A DNA stretch of 64,000 nucleotides from an uncultured Selenomonadales bacterium. GTDB lineage: Bacteria > Bacillota > Negativicutes > Selenomonadales > Selenomonadaceae. The number at the start of each line of letters is the position of its first letter. Positions within the stretch are counted from its first letter, which is position 1. Below, one piece after another: positions 50,339 to 58,617 of the stretch. The stretch covers positions 1 through 64,000 of the forward strand of contig CALDHY010000030.1 in NCBI GenBank assembly GCA_937901445.1. The letters run 5' to 3'. The notes beneath the pieces are model-generated. The model had not been told where the DNA came from and did no database searches. It was given only the letters and a program-made list of their open reading frames with translations. The translations under genes were made by a program, and so were the position numbers.

Positions 50339-51151
50339 TTATTGAATATGTTTTTGAGCAACGTCAATAATATTTTGCGCAAAATTTTTTATTTCTGTGT
50401 TGACATTTGACGACAAAATTTTTTTAGCTGCCGTCAACGCTTCTTTATAATTTCCAAGTTTAAAGTGGCTGTCAGCCAAAATAAATTGTACTACGCCAAC
50501 GTCAGAATAAAATTCAAGTGCCTTATTACAAAGTTCAATGGCACGAACATAATTTTTTTTTAGATATTCATCAAATGCTTCATTCATATACTTAATCAAA
50601 CGTTGAGCCGAAGAATAAAATTTTCTGCGCCGCGCCATTGCCTCAAGCGTTTTCGTATCTGAATTTTGGCGATTAGCATAAGCGCGTTTGAATTCGTCAT
50701 TGGAGCGTGTTTGTTCGTCATATTGCGATTGTAAAATTTTTTGAATTTGAAGTTGCCGGTTTAATTCTTGCCGGTCGCGCAGGAGTTCTTCAAGATTTAA
50801 TCTGTCAATTTCAACGTGCGACTTAAGTTGTACAATAAATTGAATATCGCCGTTTGGAAGAATTTTTTTTGTAATTGATTCCGCGTCGACATACAAAACT
50901 TGCGCGGCGATAAATTCTATTTCGTCCTGATGAAGTTGAGAATTTTTTATGATCGATGAACTTTTGATAAAAAATCCTGCCTGTTCAACGGCTGAACGTT
51001 TGGCGGCGTTGCGAGCGCGGTCTTCAGCAACTATAAAAGATTCAGTCGAGGCAACATATTCGCCGGTTGATTCAATGTGTTGAATTTCAGCCTGCACGAC
51101 GGAAATTAATATCAAACTAAAAAAAATAATCATAAAAAATTTCTTTAACAT
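50339..51151 (-). CDS. Secreted LPP20/FlgT-N-like protein with TPR end
   Basis: 270 residues. A signal peptide (MLKKFFMIIFFSLILISVVQA) is followed by a domain (IESTGEYVASTESFIVAEDR ... NAAKRSAVEQAGFFIKSSS) that resembles LPP20 or FlgT N-terminal domains of flagellar or outer-membrane proteins. Next is a coiled-coil stretch rich in Q/E/R (RDRQELNRQLQIQKILQSQY), then TPR-like helices. The start follows AAGGAA; one base separates it from the upstream gene. Likely periplasmic, part of the envelope operon. The intact paralogue of the frameshifted gene upstream. Confidence 0.65.
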   Translation of the reverse strand: MLKKFFMIIFFSLILISVVQAEIQHIESTGEYVASTESFIVAEDRARNAAKRSAVEQAGFFIKSSSIIKNSQLHQDEIEFIAAQVLYVDAESITKKILPNGDIQFIVQLKSHVEIDRLNLEELLRDRQELNRQLQIQKILQSQYDEQTRSNDEFKRAYANRQNSDTKTLEAMARRRKFYSSAQRLIKYMNEAFDEYLKKNYVRAIELCNKALEFYSDVGVVQFILADSHFKLGNYKEALTAAKKILSSNVNTEIKNFAQNIIDVAQKHIQ

Positions 51152-51152
51152 T

Positions 51153-51991
51153 TTAGTTATTCCTTTCGGCATTAATATTCTTGCGTTCCTTTAGATACCA
51201 TAAATTTTCCGGCTCCAGCTTTATCGCCGCGTTAATATACTTCAGTGCGTTTTCCCAGTCAGATAAGTTGCAATAATCCAACGCGCAGACAAAATTTGCA
51301 TAGGCGTCATTTTTATTATATTCTAAAAATTTTAAATCGCACTGTAACGCCTGCTCATAATTTTCTTGCTGAATATAAATTTCTGCTTGCACGGAATACG
51401 CCACGCCCTTTTAAAGGCGGGATTCAGAAAAATTATCCTGTCAGTCAACGCCAAAATTTCTTCAAAAGTTTTATTTTCAGCAGTCGCTTGAGTGTACAAT
51501 TCGTTCAACTTAATGATACTTGCCGAATGTAACCTTTGATTTTCTTCAGTAGATTTTTTATGTTTATTTTGAATTTTTTTATTTTGTCGGTTTGTTTCTT
51601 CAAGTTTAATTTTGTAGCGATTCAGAGCCTCTTCGATTTTATCAGTATTAACAATCGCTGTAACAAAGGAACTATATTTAATAGTATCGTTCGGCAAAAT
51701 ATGAACTCTATAGTTGACATTTTTAATTTGAGTAATTGTACCTGAAATTATAATAAATTCGTCGGCAGTCAAATTTATGTTTTCAGATTTGCTGTAACTT
51801 TCGACGTATACACCGGCTTTTTCAAGCGCAAATTTTAGGGCGTGTTGCTTAGATTTTTCTTTTGCTATAGCGGGTGTATCGATTGAATCATTTTCAACAA
51901 TATAAAATCCTTCAGCCTCGATAATTTTCTCTTCAGCCGCGCAAATTGAAAACTGCAATAAAAAAATTGCCGCTGCGATTAAAAATTTCAT
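51153..51991 (-). pseudogene. Secreted LPP20/FlgT-N-like TPR protein, frameshifted
   Basis: The first frame gives a signal peptide (MKFLIAAAIFLLQFSICAAE), an LPP20/FlgT-like domain (IIEAEGFYIVENDSIDTPAI ... ALKFALEKAGVYVESYSKS), a K/E/N-rich coiled coil and the start of a TPR unit (LTDRIIFLNPAFKRAW), then goes off frame. The TPR sequence continues in the other frame as AYSVQAEIYIQQENYEQALQ and on to the stop at 51153. A single added G in the GCGTGGCGTATTCC stretch (about 51392-51405) would fuse AW to AYSVQ. It is paralogous to the intact gene at 50339-51151. Confidence 0.75.
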
Positions 51992-52003
51992 AAAATCCAC
52001 CGC

Positions 52004-52606
52004 CTAAAAATCTGAACGAACACCAACAAAAGCTCCGCTGGTTGTAAAGTTGCTGAAATTATTTTTATCGTGAACTTTTGCGCTGAAATGGCGATAACCG
52101 GCGGTAATTGTAAAATGTTTGCTCGGCGAATATTTAAAGCCGGTTTCTGCGTCATAAATCCTGCCGAATCCGCCGACCGGCATTCCCGAAAATTGAGTAT
52201 AAAATTTTACGCGCGGGCGAATAGTCATATAAAAGTCAATTCCTACAGTTGGAACCGGTACAAAATTATTTTCGTCTGAATCCTTCCAAGTAATTCCCGT
52301 GACGCCGTAACTCCAATTAAGCCCCGTACCCATCAAAGAAAAAATTTCGTTGTTGACGTTCATTTTTATGAAGTTCAAATTTTTTTGACTGTCAACGCGG
52401 TTATAATCCACGAAAAACCTTTTGTAGCGGAAAATAATTTCATTTTCGTTGAGGCGCGCCTCCAAACTTAAAGGCGGCTCTTTTTTCTTCAACTGCGCGA
52501 GTGCATCTTTCAAATAAAAAGGCTCTTCATCGTCTTCAACCTGCGCGAAAACGTTGGAAGGTAAAATTAAAAACGTCAACAAAAATATTCGTAAAAAATT
52601 TTTCAT
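52004..52606 (-). CDS. Predicted outer-membrane beta-barrel-like protein
   Basis: 200 residues with a signal peptide (MKNFLRIFLLTFLILPSNVFAQ). The mature part has alternating hydrophobic strands with aromatic belts (LNWSYGVTGITWKDSD, VGIDFYMTIRPRVKFYTQF, GFKYSPSKHFTITAGYRHFS) and a C-terminal phenylalanine (VGVRSDF). These are the marks of a small outer-membrane barrel. No family recognised. It sits between the CsgG-like gene and the LPP20-type genes. Confidence 0.65.
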   Translation of the reverse strand: MKNFLRIFLLTFLILPSNVFAQVEDDEEPFYLKDALAQLKKKEPPLSLEARLNENEIIFRYKRFFVDYNRVDSQKNLNFIKMNVNNEIFSLMGTGLNWSYGVTGITWKDSDENNFVPVPTVGIDFYMTIRPRVKFYTQFSGMPVGGFGRIYDAETGFKYSPSKHFTITAGYRHFSAKVHDKNNFSNFTTSGAFVGVRSDF

Positions 52607-52610
52607 TGCC

Positions 52611-53342
52611 TTAACCTTTAGATTTTAAAATATTTTTTTCGGCGTAAGTTGTAACGCGCTTTGAAATAATTTTTGCCGCGTCGTCAAGTGATTTTAAGTA
52701 AGCCTCGTCGCTTGCGTCATTGTAGCCCTTGCGTGGCTTTTTATGTTTCAAAGTTTTTCCTGCAATATTTTTTCTGGTAATTGTTGCGCCGCTTTCAACT
52801 TCGACAAGTTGCATATTTACTGACGTGCGATAAAATTTCCTTAACGTACCGGGAACGCCGCTGTAAACTCCGACGCCAAAACTGCCGCCGCTGCCAATTC
52901 CAATTCCAATGCTGTTGCCAATACCAAAAGTATCATCATCTTCTTCAGAAATACCAATTCCCAAAATTTCACAGCGTATCACGTACTGCGCGCCCAAATT
53001 TTGATACAAACTTTTTTCAAATTCCAAATTCTTTGAACTGAAAATAAAAATATCGCCAACATCCGACGCGCCGCTGTTTTCAAGCGTTTTTATTTCGGCA
53101 ATAAAATTTTCAGACGTTGGATTTAACACATTAAAAATTTTCGATTTTTTGAGTTGCAAAATTAATTTGTCGCGCAGAATTGCCGCCGTTTGAAGTTCAG
53201 AAAAATTTGTGGCGTCAGTAACTTCAACCGCAATTTTTACGCGCTCCTCCATTGGTATTTCGGCAGATTTTTTCTTTGCAAACGCCGCGCCTTGAATCAG
53301 CAACACTGCCGCCATTAATATTACAAAAAATTTTTTCGTCAT
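52611..53342 (-). CDS. Secreted CsgG/FlgO-like protein
   Basis: 243 residues with a signal peptide (MTKKFFVILMAAVLLIQGAAFA). The core (RVKIAVEVTDATNFSELQTA ... ILRDKLILQLKKSKIFNVL) is the CsgG/FlgO-like pattern of a strand followed by a helix and an F-x-V strand. A glycine-rich loop (FGIGNSIGIGIGSGGSFGVG) and LVEVESGATITRKNIAGKTL follow. CsgG-like proteins build outer-membrane pores or pole-associated rings; FlgO is flagellar. No lipobox is seen, unlike CsgG. The start follows GGAG. It is the first gene of the operon running to 48500. Confidence 0.55.
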   Translation of the reverse strand: MTKKFFVILMAAVLLIQGAAFAKKKSAEIPMEERVKIAVEVTDATNFSELQTAAILRDKLILQLKKSKIFNVLNPTSENFIAEIKTLENSGASDVGDIFIFSSKNLEFEKSLYQNLGAQYVIRCEILGIGISEEDDDTFGIGNSIGIGIGSGGSFGVGVYSGVPGTLRKFYRTSVNMQLVEVESGATITRKNIAGKTLKHKKPRKGYNDASDEAYLKSLDDAAKIISKRVTTYAEKNILKSKG

Positions 53343-53362
53343 CTTTACCATCTCCTGTTTCT

Positions 53363-53458
53363 TTAAAGACTAAGGAATAAAGCCTAAAGACTGGGGATTT
53401 TTCCTTAATCCCTAACCCTTAGTCCCTAACCCTTAGTCCCTAACCCTTAGCCCCTAAA
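53363..53458 (-). repeat. Longest heptad-type array with inverted arms
   Basis: AAGACTAAGGAATAAAGCC-type units, the centre GGGGATTTTTCCTTA, then seven or so CCCTAACCCTTAGTC-type units in near-perfect tandem. The arms can pair into a hairpin between the CsgG-like gene and trkH. Confidence 0.75.
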
Positions 53459-54985
53459 TTACCATTCTTTTAAATTTCGTCTGTCAATCAAGCCCGCAAA
53501 AAAAATTAATACTACAAAAATTTCAAGCCGCCCTACAATCAAAATTATCATACAAAAAATTTTTCCCGCCGCCGGTAAGTTCAAAAAATTTTCCGGCTCG
53601 CAAATTCCGGGCAAAGTTCCAACATTTGTTAAACACGAAAAAGACATTGCAACCGCTTCAGAAAAACTTAGCCCGGTAAAACTCAACGCCGCCGAGCAAA
53701 TAAATAAAGTTACGCACGCCAAAAAGAAAAAGCCCAAAATTCGTCCGATTATTTCTTGAGGCACTGAAATTTTATTGACTTTTATAACTGTCAACATTCG
53801 CGGGTGCATTGTTTTTTCAAGTTCAGCCGCCATAAGTTTTGCAAGTACAATCACGCGCATAATTTTCAGCCCGCCGGTTACAGAGCCCATACAGCCGCCG
53901 ATTATCGCCAACGAAAAAGTAAAAAATGTATCGAAGTCGTTAAGTTGTTTAAATGAATCTTGGTGAATTCCCGTCGTGCTCAAAAATGACGCCACGTGAA
54001 AAATTGCATGCCTGAACGCCGCGCCGCCGGAAAAAATCCCCTGCCGGTACGTGCTGAAAGTCAACATTCCAACACCAACAAAAATTATCAGCGCAACAAC
54101 TTTTACTTCGGAATTTGTAAAAAATTTCTTTATGTTGTTGACGATATTTTGAAAAAAAGTTTTGCAGTAATTAATTCCGCGCCTAAAAATATTTTCCTTT
54201 TGCTTGACGATTGGCGGCGGCGTTGTAACAATCAGCCGGTGATAAAATAAAAAATTTCCGCACGCTAAAATCATTGTGAAGGTTGCCGCGTATTCAATAA
54301 AAATATTTCCTTGCGCAGGGAAAAATTCGCCGCCGCCGGTCGATATGCAACGCATCGCCATTATCGCAGAATCCCAAAAACCTAAGCCCGCCAATTTAAA
54401 TAATCCTATGCTTAAAATTGTCAAGCCCGCGTAAACTTTTATCATTCGTTGCGCCATTGCCAGCATTTGCCCGAAAAGCGGACTGAAATTTTGTCCGCCG
54501 TGCAAACTTAATGCAATACCAAAATTGCCGCTAACTTCAGGCATTACCGTTACAAGCATTACCAAAAAAATCAGCGAACCGTACCACATTAACAAACTTT
54601 GCCACAATATTAAACTATAGGGCGCGCTTTCAGGCAAAATTCCAATTCCCGCCGAAGTTAGATTTGCAACAGTTTCAAGCGCGGCATCAACCGGTGATAA
54701 AACTCCAAAATATATGAAAGGCAACGCGCCAAAAATTGCAACCGGCGGATAAACTAAAAGCATTGCGGTTGCAGCCGAAATTAGCGGCAGGCGGCGGCGG
54801 GGGTTACGCCCTGCATATTTCAAGGCTCTTTCGGCGGCAATTACGCAAATTCCAATGACGCCAAAAACTATTGCCACGTCAAATTCACGCCGGAAAACTG
54901 CCACGTAAATTATAGGGACGGCGAAAATTGCACTGAACGCAATTAAAACATTCCCCAACAAACTAAAAATAATTTTCTTATCCAT
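53459..54985 (-). CDS. TrkH/KtrB-family potassium (cation) transporter membrane subunit
   Basis: 508 residues with eight or more membrane segments and four pore loops. The loops are TSAGIG (about 118-123), RCISTGGGEF, SFLSTTGIHQ and SCLTNVGTLPG, fitting the KtrB/TrkH superfamily. The first loop lacks the usual T-x-TG spacing. Takes up K+ (or Na+) across the cytoplasmic membrane, normally with a cytoplasmic RCK-type TrkA/KtrA partner that is not adjacent here. A basic N-terminal region (RNPRRRLPL) follows the second helix. Confidence 0.85.
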   Translation of the reverse strand: MDKKIIFSLLGNVLIAFSAIFAVPIIYVAVFRREFDVAIVFGVIGICVIAAERALKYAGRNPRRRLPLISAATAMLLVYPPVAIFGALPFIYFGVLSPVDAALETVANLTSAGIGILPESAPYSLILWQSLLMWYGSLIFLVMLVTVMPEVSGNFGIALSLHGGQNFSPLFGQMLAMAQRMIKVYAGLTILSIGLFKLAGLGFWDSAIMAMRCISTGGGEFFPAQGNIFIEYAATFTMILACGNFLFYHRLIVTTPPPIVKQKENIFRRGINYCKTFFQNIVNNIKKFFTNSEVKVVALIIFVGVGMLTFSTYRQGIFSGGAAFRHAIFHVASFLSTTGIHQDSFKQLNDFDTFFTFSLAIIGGCMGSVTGGLKIMRVIVLAKLMAAELEKTMHPRMLTVIKVNKISVPQEIIGRILGFFFLACVTLFICSAALSFTGLSFSEAVAMSFSCLTNVGTLPGICEPENFLNLPAAGKIFCMIILIVGRLEIFVVLIFFAGLIDRRNLKEW

Positions 54986-55049
54986 AGTGCTGTAATTGTA
55001 CGATATTTTTTTAATTGTGTCTTTAAAAATTTTCCGGCGGCTGAAATAT

Positions 55050-55077
55050 TTGCAATTCTTTAAAACTGTGGTATTAT
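55050..55077 (+). promoter_or_regulatory. Promoter of ndh
   Basis: TTGCAA (55050-55055), 16 bases, TATTAT (55072-55077), preceded by TGG. A GGGAGG ribosome-binding site follows. Confidence 0.6.
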
Positions 55078-55120
55078 GTTTTAGTTTTTATATAAAGTTT
55101 TTTTTGGGAGGTCTTAAAAG

Positions 55121-56386
55121 ATGTCCGGTGGAAAGCCCAAAATTGTTATAGTTGGCGGAGGATTCGGCGGGATTAAACTTGCCAAACTTTTCGCCAAAGA
55201 AAATGTTGATATTACGATTGTTGACCGCCATAATTTTCATTTATTCCAGCCGCTTTTATATCAAGTTTCAACTTCCGTACTTTCGACGGACGAAATTGCA
55301 TATCCTATTCGTTCATTTTTCCGCAATAATAAAAATGTAAGTTTATTTATGGCAAAGGCGCAGGGCGTCGACCAAGAGCGAAATGTTTTGTTGACGAATC
55401 ACGGCGAAATTTCCTATGATTATTTAATTTTAGCCGCCGGTGCCACGACAAATTTTTTCGGTATGAAAGAAGTTGAGGAACATTCTTTTGGAATGAAAAC
55501 CTTGCAAGAGGCGTTACACATAAGAAATCACGTCCTGCACGAATTTGAACGCGCCTGCAAGCCGTACCGCACGCCTGAAGACAGAAAAAAGCGAATGACT
55601 TTTGTAGTTGTAGGCGGCGGACCAACAGGCGTTGAAGAAGCGGGCGCGCTTACAGAATTAATCGAAATTCAGAAAAAAGAAATTCACGAGCTTGACTGGA
55701 ACGATGTTAAAGTTTATCTGATTGAAGCAACAGATAAAGTTTTACCAATGATGACGCCTGATTTACAGGAAGAAACAGTTAAAGTTTTGCGAAAAAAAGG
55801 CGTCAACGTTATGTTGAATACGCAAGTTGTAGGTTACGACGGCGACGTTTTGAAATTGAAAAGCGGCGCGGAAATTCCAACAACAACGGTAATTTGGGCG
55901 GCGGGCGTTCGCGCAGTTGACTTTATAAAAAATTGCGGCGGCGAATGTGCGCGCGACGGACGAATTTGGATTGAAGAAAATTTAATGGTACGCGGTGCAG
56001 TTCATCAGAATGTTTTTGCCATTGGCGATTGCGCGGCGTTTATGCACGGCGATATGAAACGCCCCTTGCCGACGGTTGCGCCGGTTGCTACTCAAGAAGC
56101 GGTTGTTGTTCACAAAAATATTATGAAACTGATTAAAGGCGAAGGAAACCTTGAAAAATTCGTCTACAAAGATTTGGGCGCAATGGCAACCATCGGGCGC
56201 GGTAAAGCCGTTGTCAACCATCCGAAAATGACGGGATTTTTGGCGTGGTGCGCGTGGATGTTTGTACATTTAATAAGATTGGCGGGCGCACATACCAACT
56301 TTACCGTTGCGTTAAAGTGGACGTGGAATTTCTTTTCAGGAACGCGGCTCGGGCGAATTATCACGAATATAAAACTTGATCCTTAA
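55121..56386 (+). CDS. ndh: Type II NADH:quinone dehydrogenase (NDH-2)
   Basis: A peripheral-membrane flavoprotein that passes electrons from NADH to quinone without proton pumping. 421 residues: KIVIVGGGFGGIKLAKLFAK (FAD), HLFQPLLYQVSTSVLSTDEI, VVVGGGPTGVEEAGAL (NADH), TVIWAAGVRA, NVFAIGDCAAF and the PVATQEAVV quinone-site region. A C-terminal amphipathic/hydrophobic segment (GFLAWCAWMFVHLIRLAG) is the membrane attachment. It indicates a quinone-based respiratory or redox-balancing route. Confidence 0.93.
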   Translation: MSGGKPKIVIVGGGFGGIKLAKLFAKENVDITIVDRHNFHLFQPLLYQVSTSVLSTDEIAYPIRSFFRNNKNVSLFMAKAQGVDQERNVLLTNHGEISYDYLILAAGATTNFFGMKEVEEHSFGMKTLQEALHIRNHVLHEFERACKPYRTPEDRKKRMTFVVVGGGPTGVEEAGALTELIEIQKKEIHELDWNDVKVYLIEATDKVLPMMTPDLQEETVKVLRKKGVNVMLNTQVVGYDGDVLKLKSGAEIPTTTVIWAAGVRAVDFIKNCGGECARDGRIWIEENLMVRGAVHQNVFAIGDCAAFMHGDMKRPLPTVAPVATQEAVVVHKNIMKLIKGEGNLEKFVYKDLGAMATIGRGKAVVNHPKMTGFLAWCAWMFVHLIRLAGAHTNFTVALKWTWNFFSGTRLGRIITNIKLDP

Positions 56387-56395
56387 TAAAAAATT

Positions 56396-56428
56396 AACTC
56401 ACAGATTGAAATTTTCTGTGAGTTTTTT
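56396..56428 (+). terminator. Bidirectional terminator between ndh and the CARF genes
   Basis: AACTCACAGA/TCTGTGAGTT with an A-run left and a T-run right; serves ndh on the plus strand and the CARF operon on the minus strand. Confidence 0.85.
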
Positions 56429-56463
56429 GTTGAAATTTTTCTTAGTGTGTTGAAAAAAACTTT

Positions 56464-58605
56464 TTAGTACTGTCTGAAATTTACAAATTTGAAAGTTGAA
56501 ACTTTCTTTGTAGAGCCGTCCGGCTCCGTAATTTCTGAAACGACGCGCTCACTTGTTGCCGCCATTACCGGAATTTTATTTTTTTTCAGTTCCTCAACCA
56601 TTGCAACAGTATAATTAAATTCGCCTTGACAAAGTACGGCAACCGGCGCAAATTCTAAAATCGCTTGCAAATTTTTTATAACCATGTCTTTAACTTGTTT
56701 TGCAGAAAAATTTGGCGACACTTCAGGGAAAGGTAAATCAACAATTCGCCCCAATTTTTCAGCCGCTGCTTTTTGTTCCGCGCTCCAATTTTCCGACGTG
56801 TGATTTGTATGATTTACAAAAATTTTTTCAACACTTATAATTTCTTTCGGCTCTTCAATTTCGGTAATTTCGGAAATTTCGATTTTTTCTATTGTTTCAA
56901 TTTCATCAAGCCCGCTCTTAATAAAATCTTCCAAATCTTTTGCCGTCTCAAATTCGCCAATATCAAGGCGTGCGTGGTTGCTGTGGTTGCGCTCGTCCTT
57001 CAAAGTAAAATATTTTTCCATTACGCTGAAAAATTTTTCTTTATCCATTGCCAACCTAAAAATATTTTTCCTTAACATATAATCAAGCCGGAAAATTCTT
57101 GTATCGCCTTCATATGAAGCCAATTTTCCATTCAAATCGTTAGTTGGAAGATTCTTGAAAAGTACATTAAAACGTTTACTCGGTTTGGTGACTTGCAAAG
57201 ATTTAATAGATTTAATAAATTCTTTAATCGGCAAAAGTTCAACTGATTCTAAATCTGACAGCAACGCGGGATTGTTCCAAATTTTACTCAAAGTTTCAAG
57301 TTGCAAGCGCAGTTGATTTTCATTTGGAGCTTTTATTCCTGCCGACAAATTTTTTTCGATAACAATTTTTCCTTTCAAATTGTCGTAGTTGAAAATATCA
57401 GCTTGCACTGCCGGTACAGCAAATTTTTTTATCGATGAAAAATAATCCCCGCGTCCTTCATTCAAGGCATCAACTTGTTTTATAAAATCTGCGCGAGCAG
57501 TTTTAAAATCTTTATCGTCTTCAAGATAATTGTTCAGTACGTAAAAGCCCTCGTTCCTGTTATCTTTTTTCAAAATTTTATCGACGGCTTCACGGTATTT
57601 ATCTGTAAGTACAACAAATTTTTTGTAAATGTATTCCGGCACGCGCTCGGTATAAAGCGTCAACGCCTGTTGCAAGTAGCCGTGTTCAACGCACCAACGA
57701 ATTATTTTTAAATCGTCTTGCCCGCGCGTTGCTATAAGCATAGAATATTTTTCACGAATTTTGCCAATAAGCCGCTCCATTAAAATATCCTGTACATTTT
57801 CAATATTGGTTTCAAAATCGTTAATTGCGTCATGCAGATTTTCAATCGCCGCCTTAAATTGCCCGTAACGGCAAAGTTTTATTGCTTCTGCAAAATTTTC
57901 CATTGCGCCGGTTAATTTTTTCGGCTGTTCAGATTGTTCAATACCGGCGTAATATTTTTTCAACGCCTCGACGCTGCCGAAATTTATAAATTCTTCGACG
58001 CCGGAAATTAACTGAAACAAATCATAAATATTTTTGACTTCCTCAACGGTACTTTTTTTATCTTTGCCTTTGTAATTTGAATAAATCAGCCTCCCGATTT
58101 TTATACCGCTGTATTCAAGCAGGCGGATAACATCCAGCATAAGCATATTAATATGACGCATTCCGCCGGTTAAATCGACGTGCAAAACAATTTCTCTATT
58201 TTCAGCGTACTCTTGAATCATTTTTGCTATAGCTGCCACGCTTTTCAAATTTTCATCGCCGGTTAAATCTTCGTCAAAGTTATAAGTTGTATATTCAACA
58301 TTCGGCAAAAATTTTTTCATACGGTTTGTAAAATAATCCAGATGCGTTACAGTTGGATTATTTTCAATAAGAATTAATTTTTTTTCGTCAATTTTGCCGT
58401 CATTATCGACGCCGCGAATTTTTTTGGACGCCAAAATAAAAATCCTTGAAATTTCATCTTCGTTTTTCAGAATATAACGCACGGCAGATTCATTGGTTGT
58501 ATGTGTTTTTTCGCTGCCTTTTATGTTGTCATATTCGACTTCAGAAACTTTACCGCCAAAAACTTTCACATCGCTTAAAAAAGTCAACAAAATATGTTCA
58601 GCCAT
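56464..58605 (-). CDS. CARF-HEPN ribonuclease-like protein fused to a Csx20-like domain
   Basis: 713 residues. Residues 1-215 form a CARF-type Rossmann domain: TNESAVRYIL at 38-47, and the ligand-loop motif HVDLTGGMRHINMLMLDVIR at about 142-161, as in TM1812/Csx1-Csm6 proteins. A long helical region follows. The HEPN active-site motif is complete in KDERNHSNHARLD (Arg539-x4-His544). After a short acidic linker, residues about 590-713 resemble Csx20: VLCQGEFNYTVAMVEEL, PVMAATSERVVSE and the ending FKFVNFRQY. Inferred action: cyclic-oligoadenylate-like ligand binding switches on RNA cleavage, and the Csx20-like part may degrade the ligand. GGGAG precedes the ATG. It follows the paralogue by 12 bases. 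No cas10 or CRISPR is in the window. Confidence 0.82.
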   Translation of the reverse strand: MAEHILLTFLSDVKVFGGKVSEVEYDNIKGSEKTHTTNESAVRYILKNEDEISRIFILASKKIRGVDNDGKIDEKKLILIENNPTVTHLDYFTNRMKKFLPNVEYTTYNFDEDLTGDENLKSVAAIAKMIQEYAENREIVLHVDLTGGMRHINMLMLDVIRLLEYSGIKIGRLIYSNYKGKDKKSTVEEVKNIYDLFQLISGVEEFINFGSVEALKKYYAGIEQSEQPKKLTGAMENFAEAIKLCRYGQFKAAIENLHDAINDFETNIENVQDILMERLIGKIREKYSMLIATRGQDDLKIIRWCVEHGYLQQALTLYTERVPEYIYKKFVVLTDKYREAVDKILKKDNRNEGFYVLNNYLEDDKDFKTARADFIKQVDALNEGRGDYFSSIKKFAVPAVQADIFNYDNLKGKIVIEKNLSAGIKAPNENQLRLQLETLSKIWNNPALLSDLESVELLPIKEFIKSIKSLQVTKPSKRFNVLFKNLPTNDLNGKLASYEGDTRIFRLDYMLRKNIFRLAMDKEKFFSVMEKYFTLKDERNHSNHARLDIGEFETAKDLEDFIKSGLDEIETIEKIEISEITEIEEPKEIISVEKIFVNHTNHTSENWSAEQKAAAEKLGRIVDLPFPEVSPNFSAKQVKDMVIKNLQAILEFAPVAVLCQGEFNYTVAMVEELKKNKIPVMAATSERVVSEITEPDGSTKKVSTFKFVNFRQY

Positions 58606-58617
58606 AAAATCACTCCC

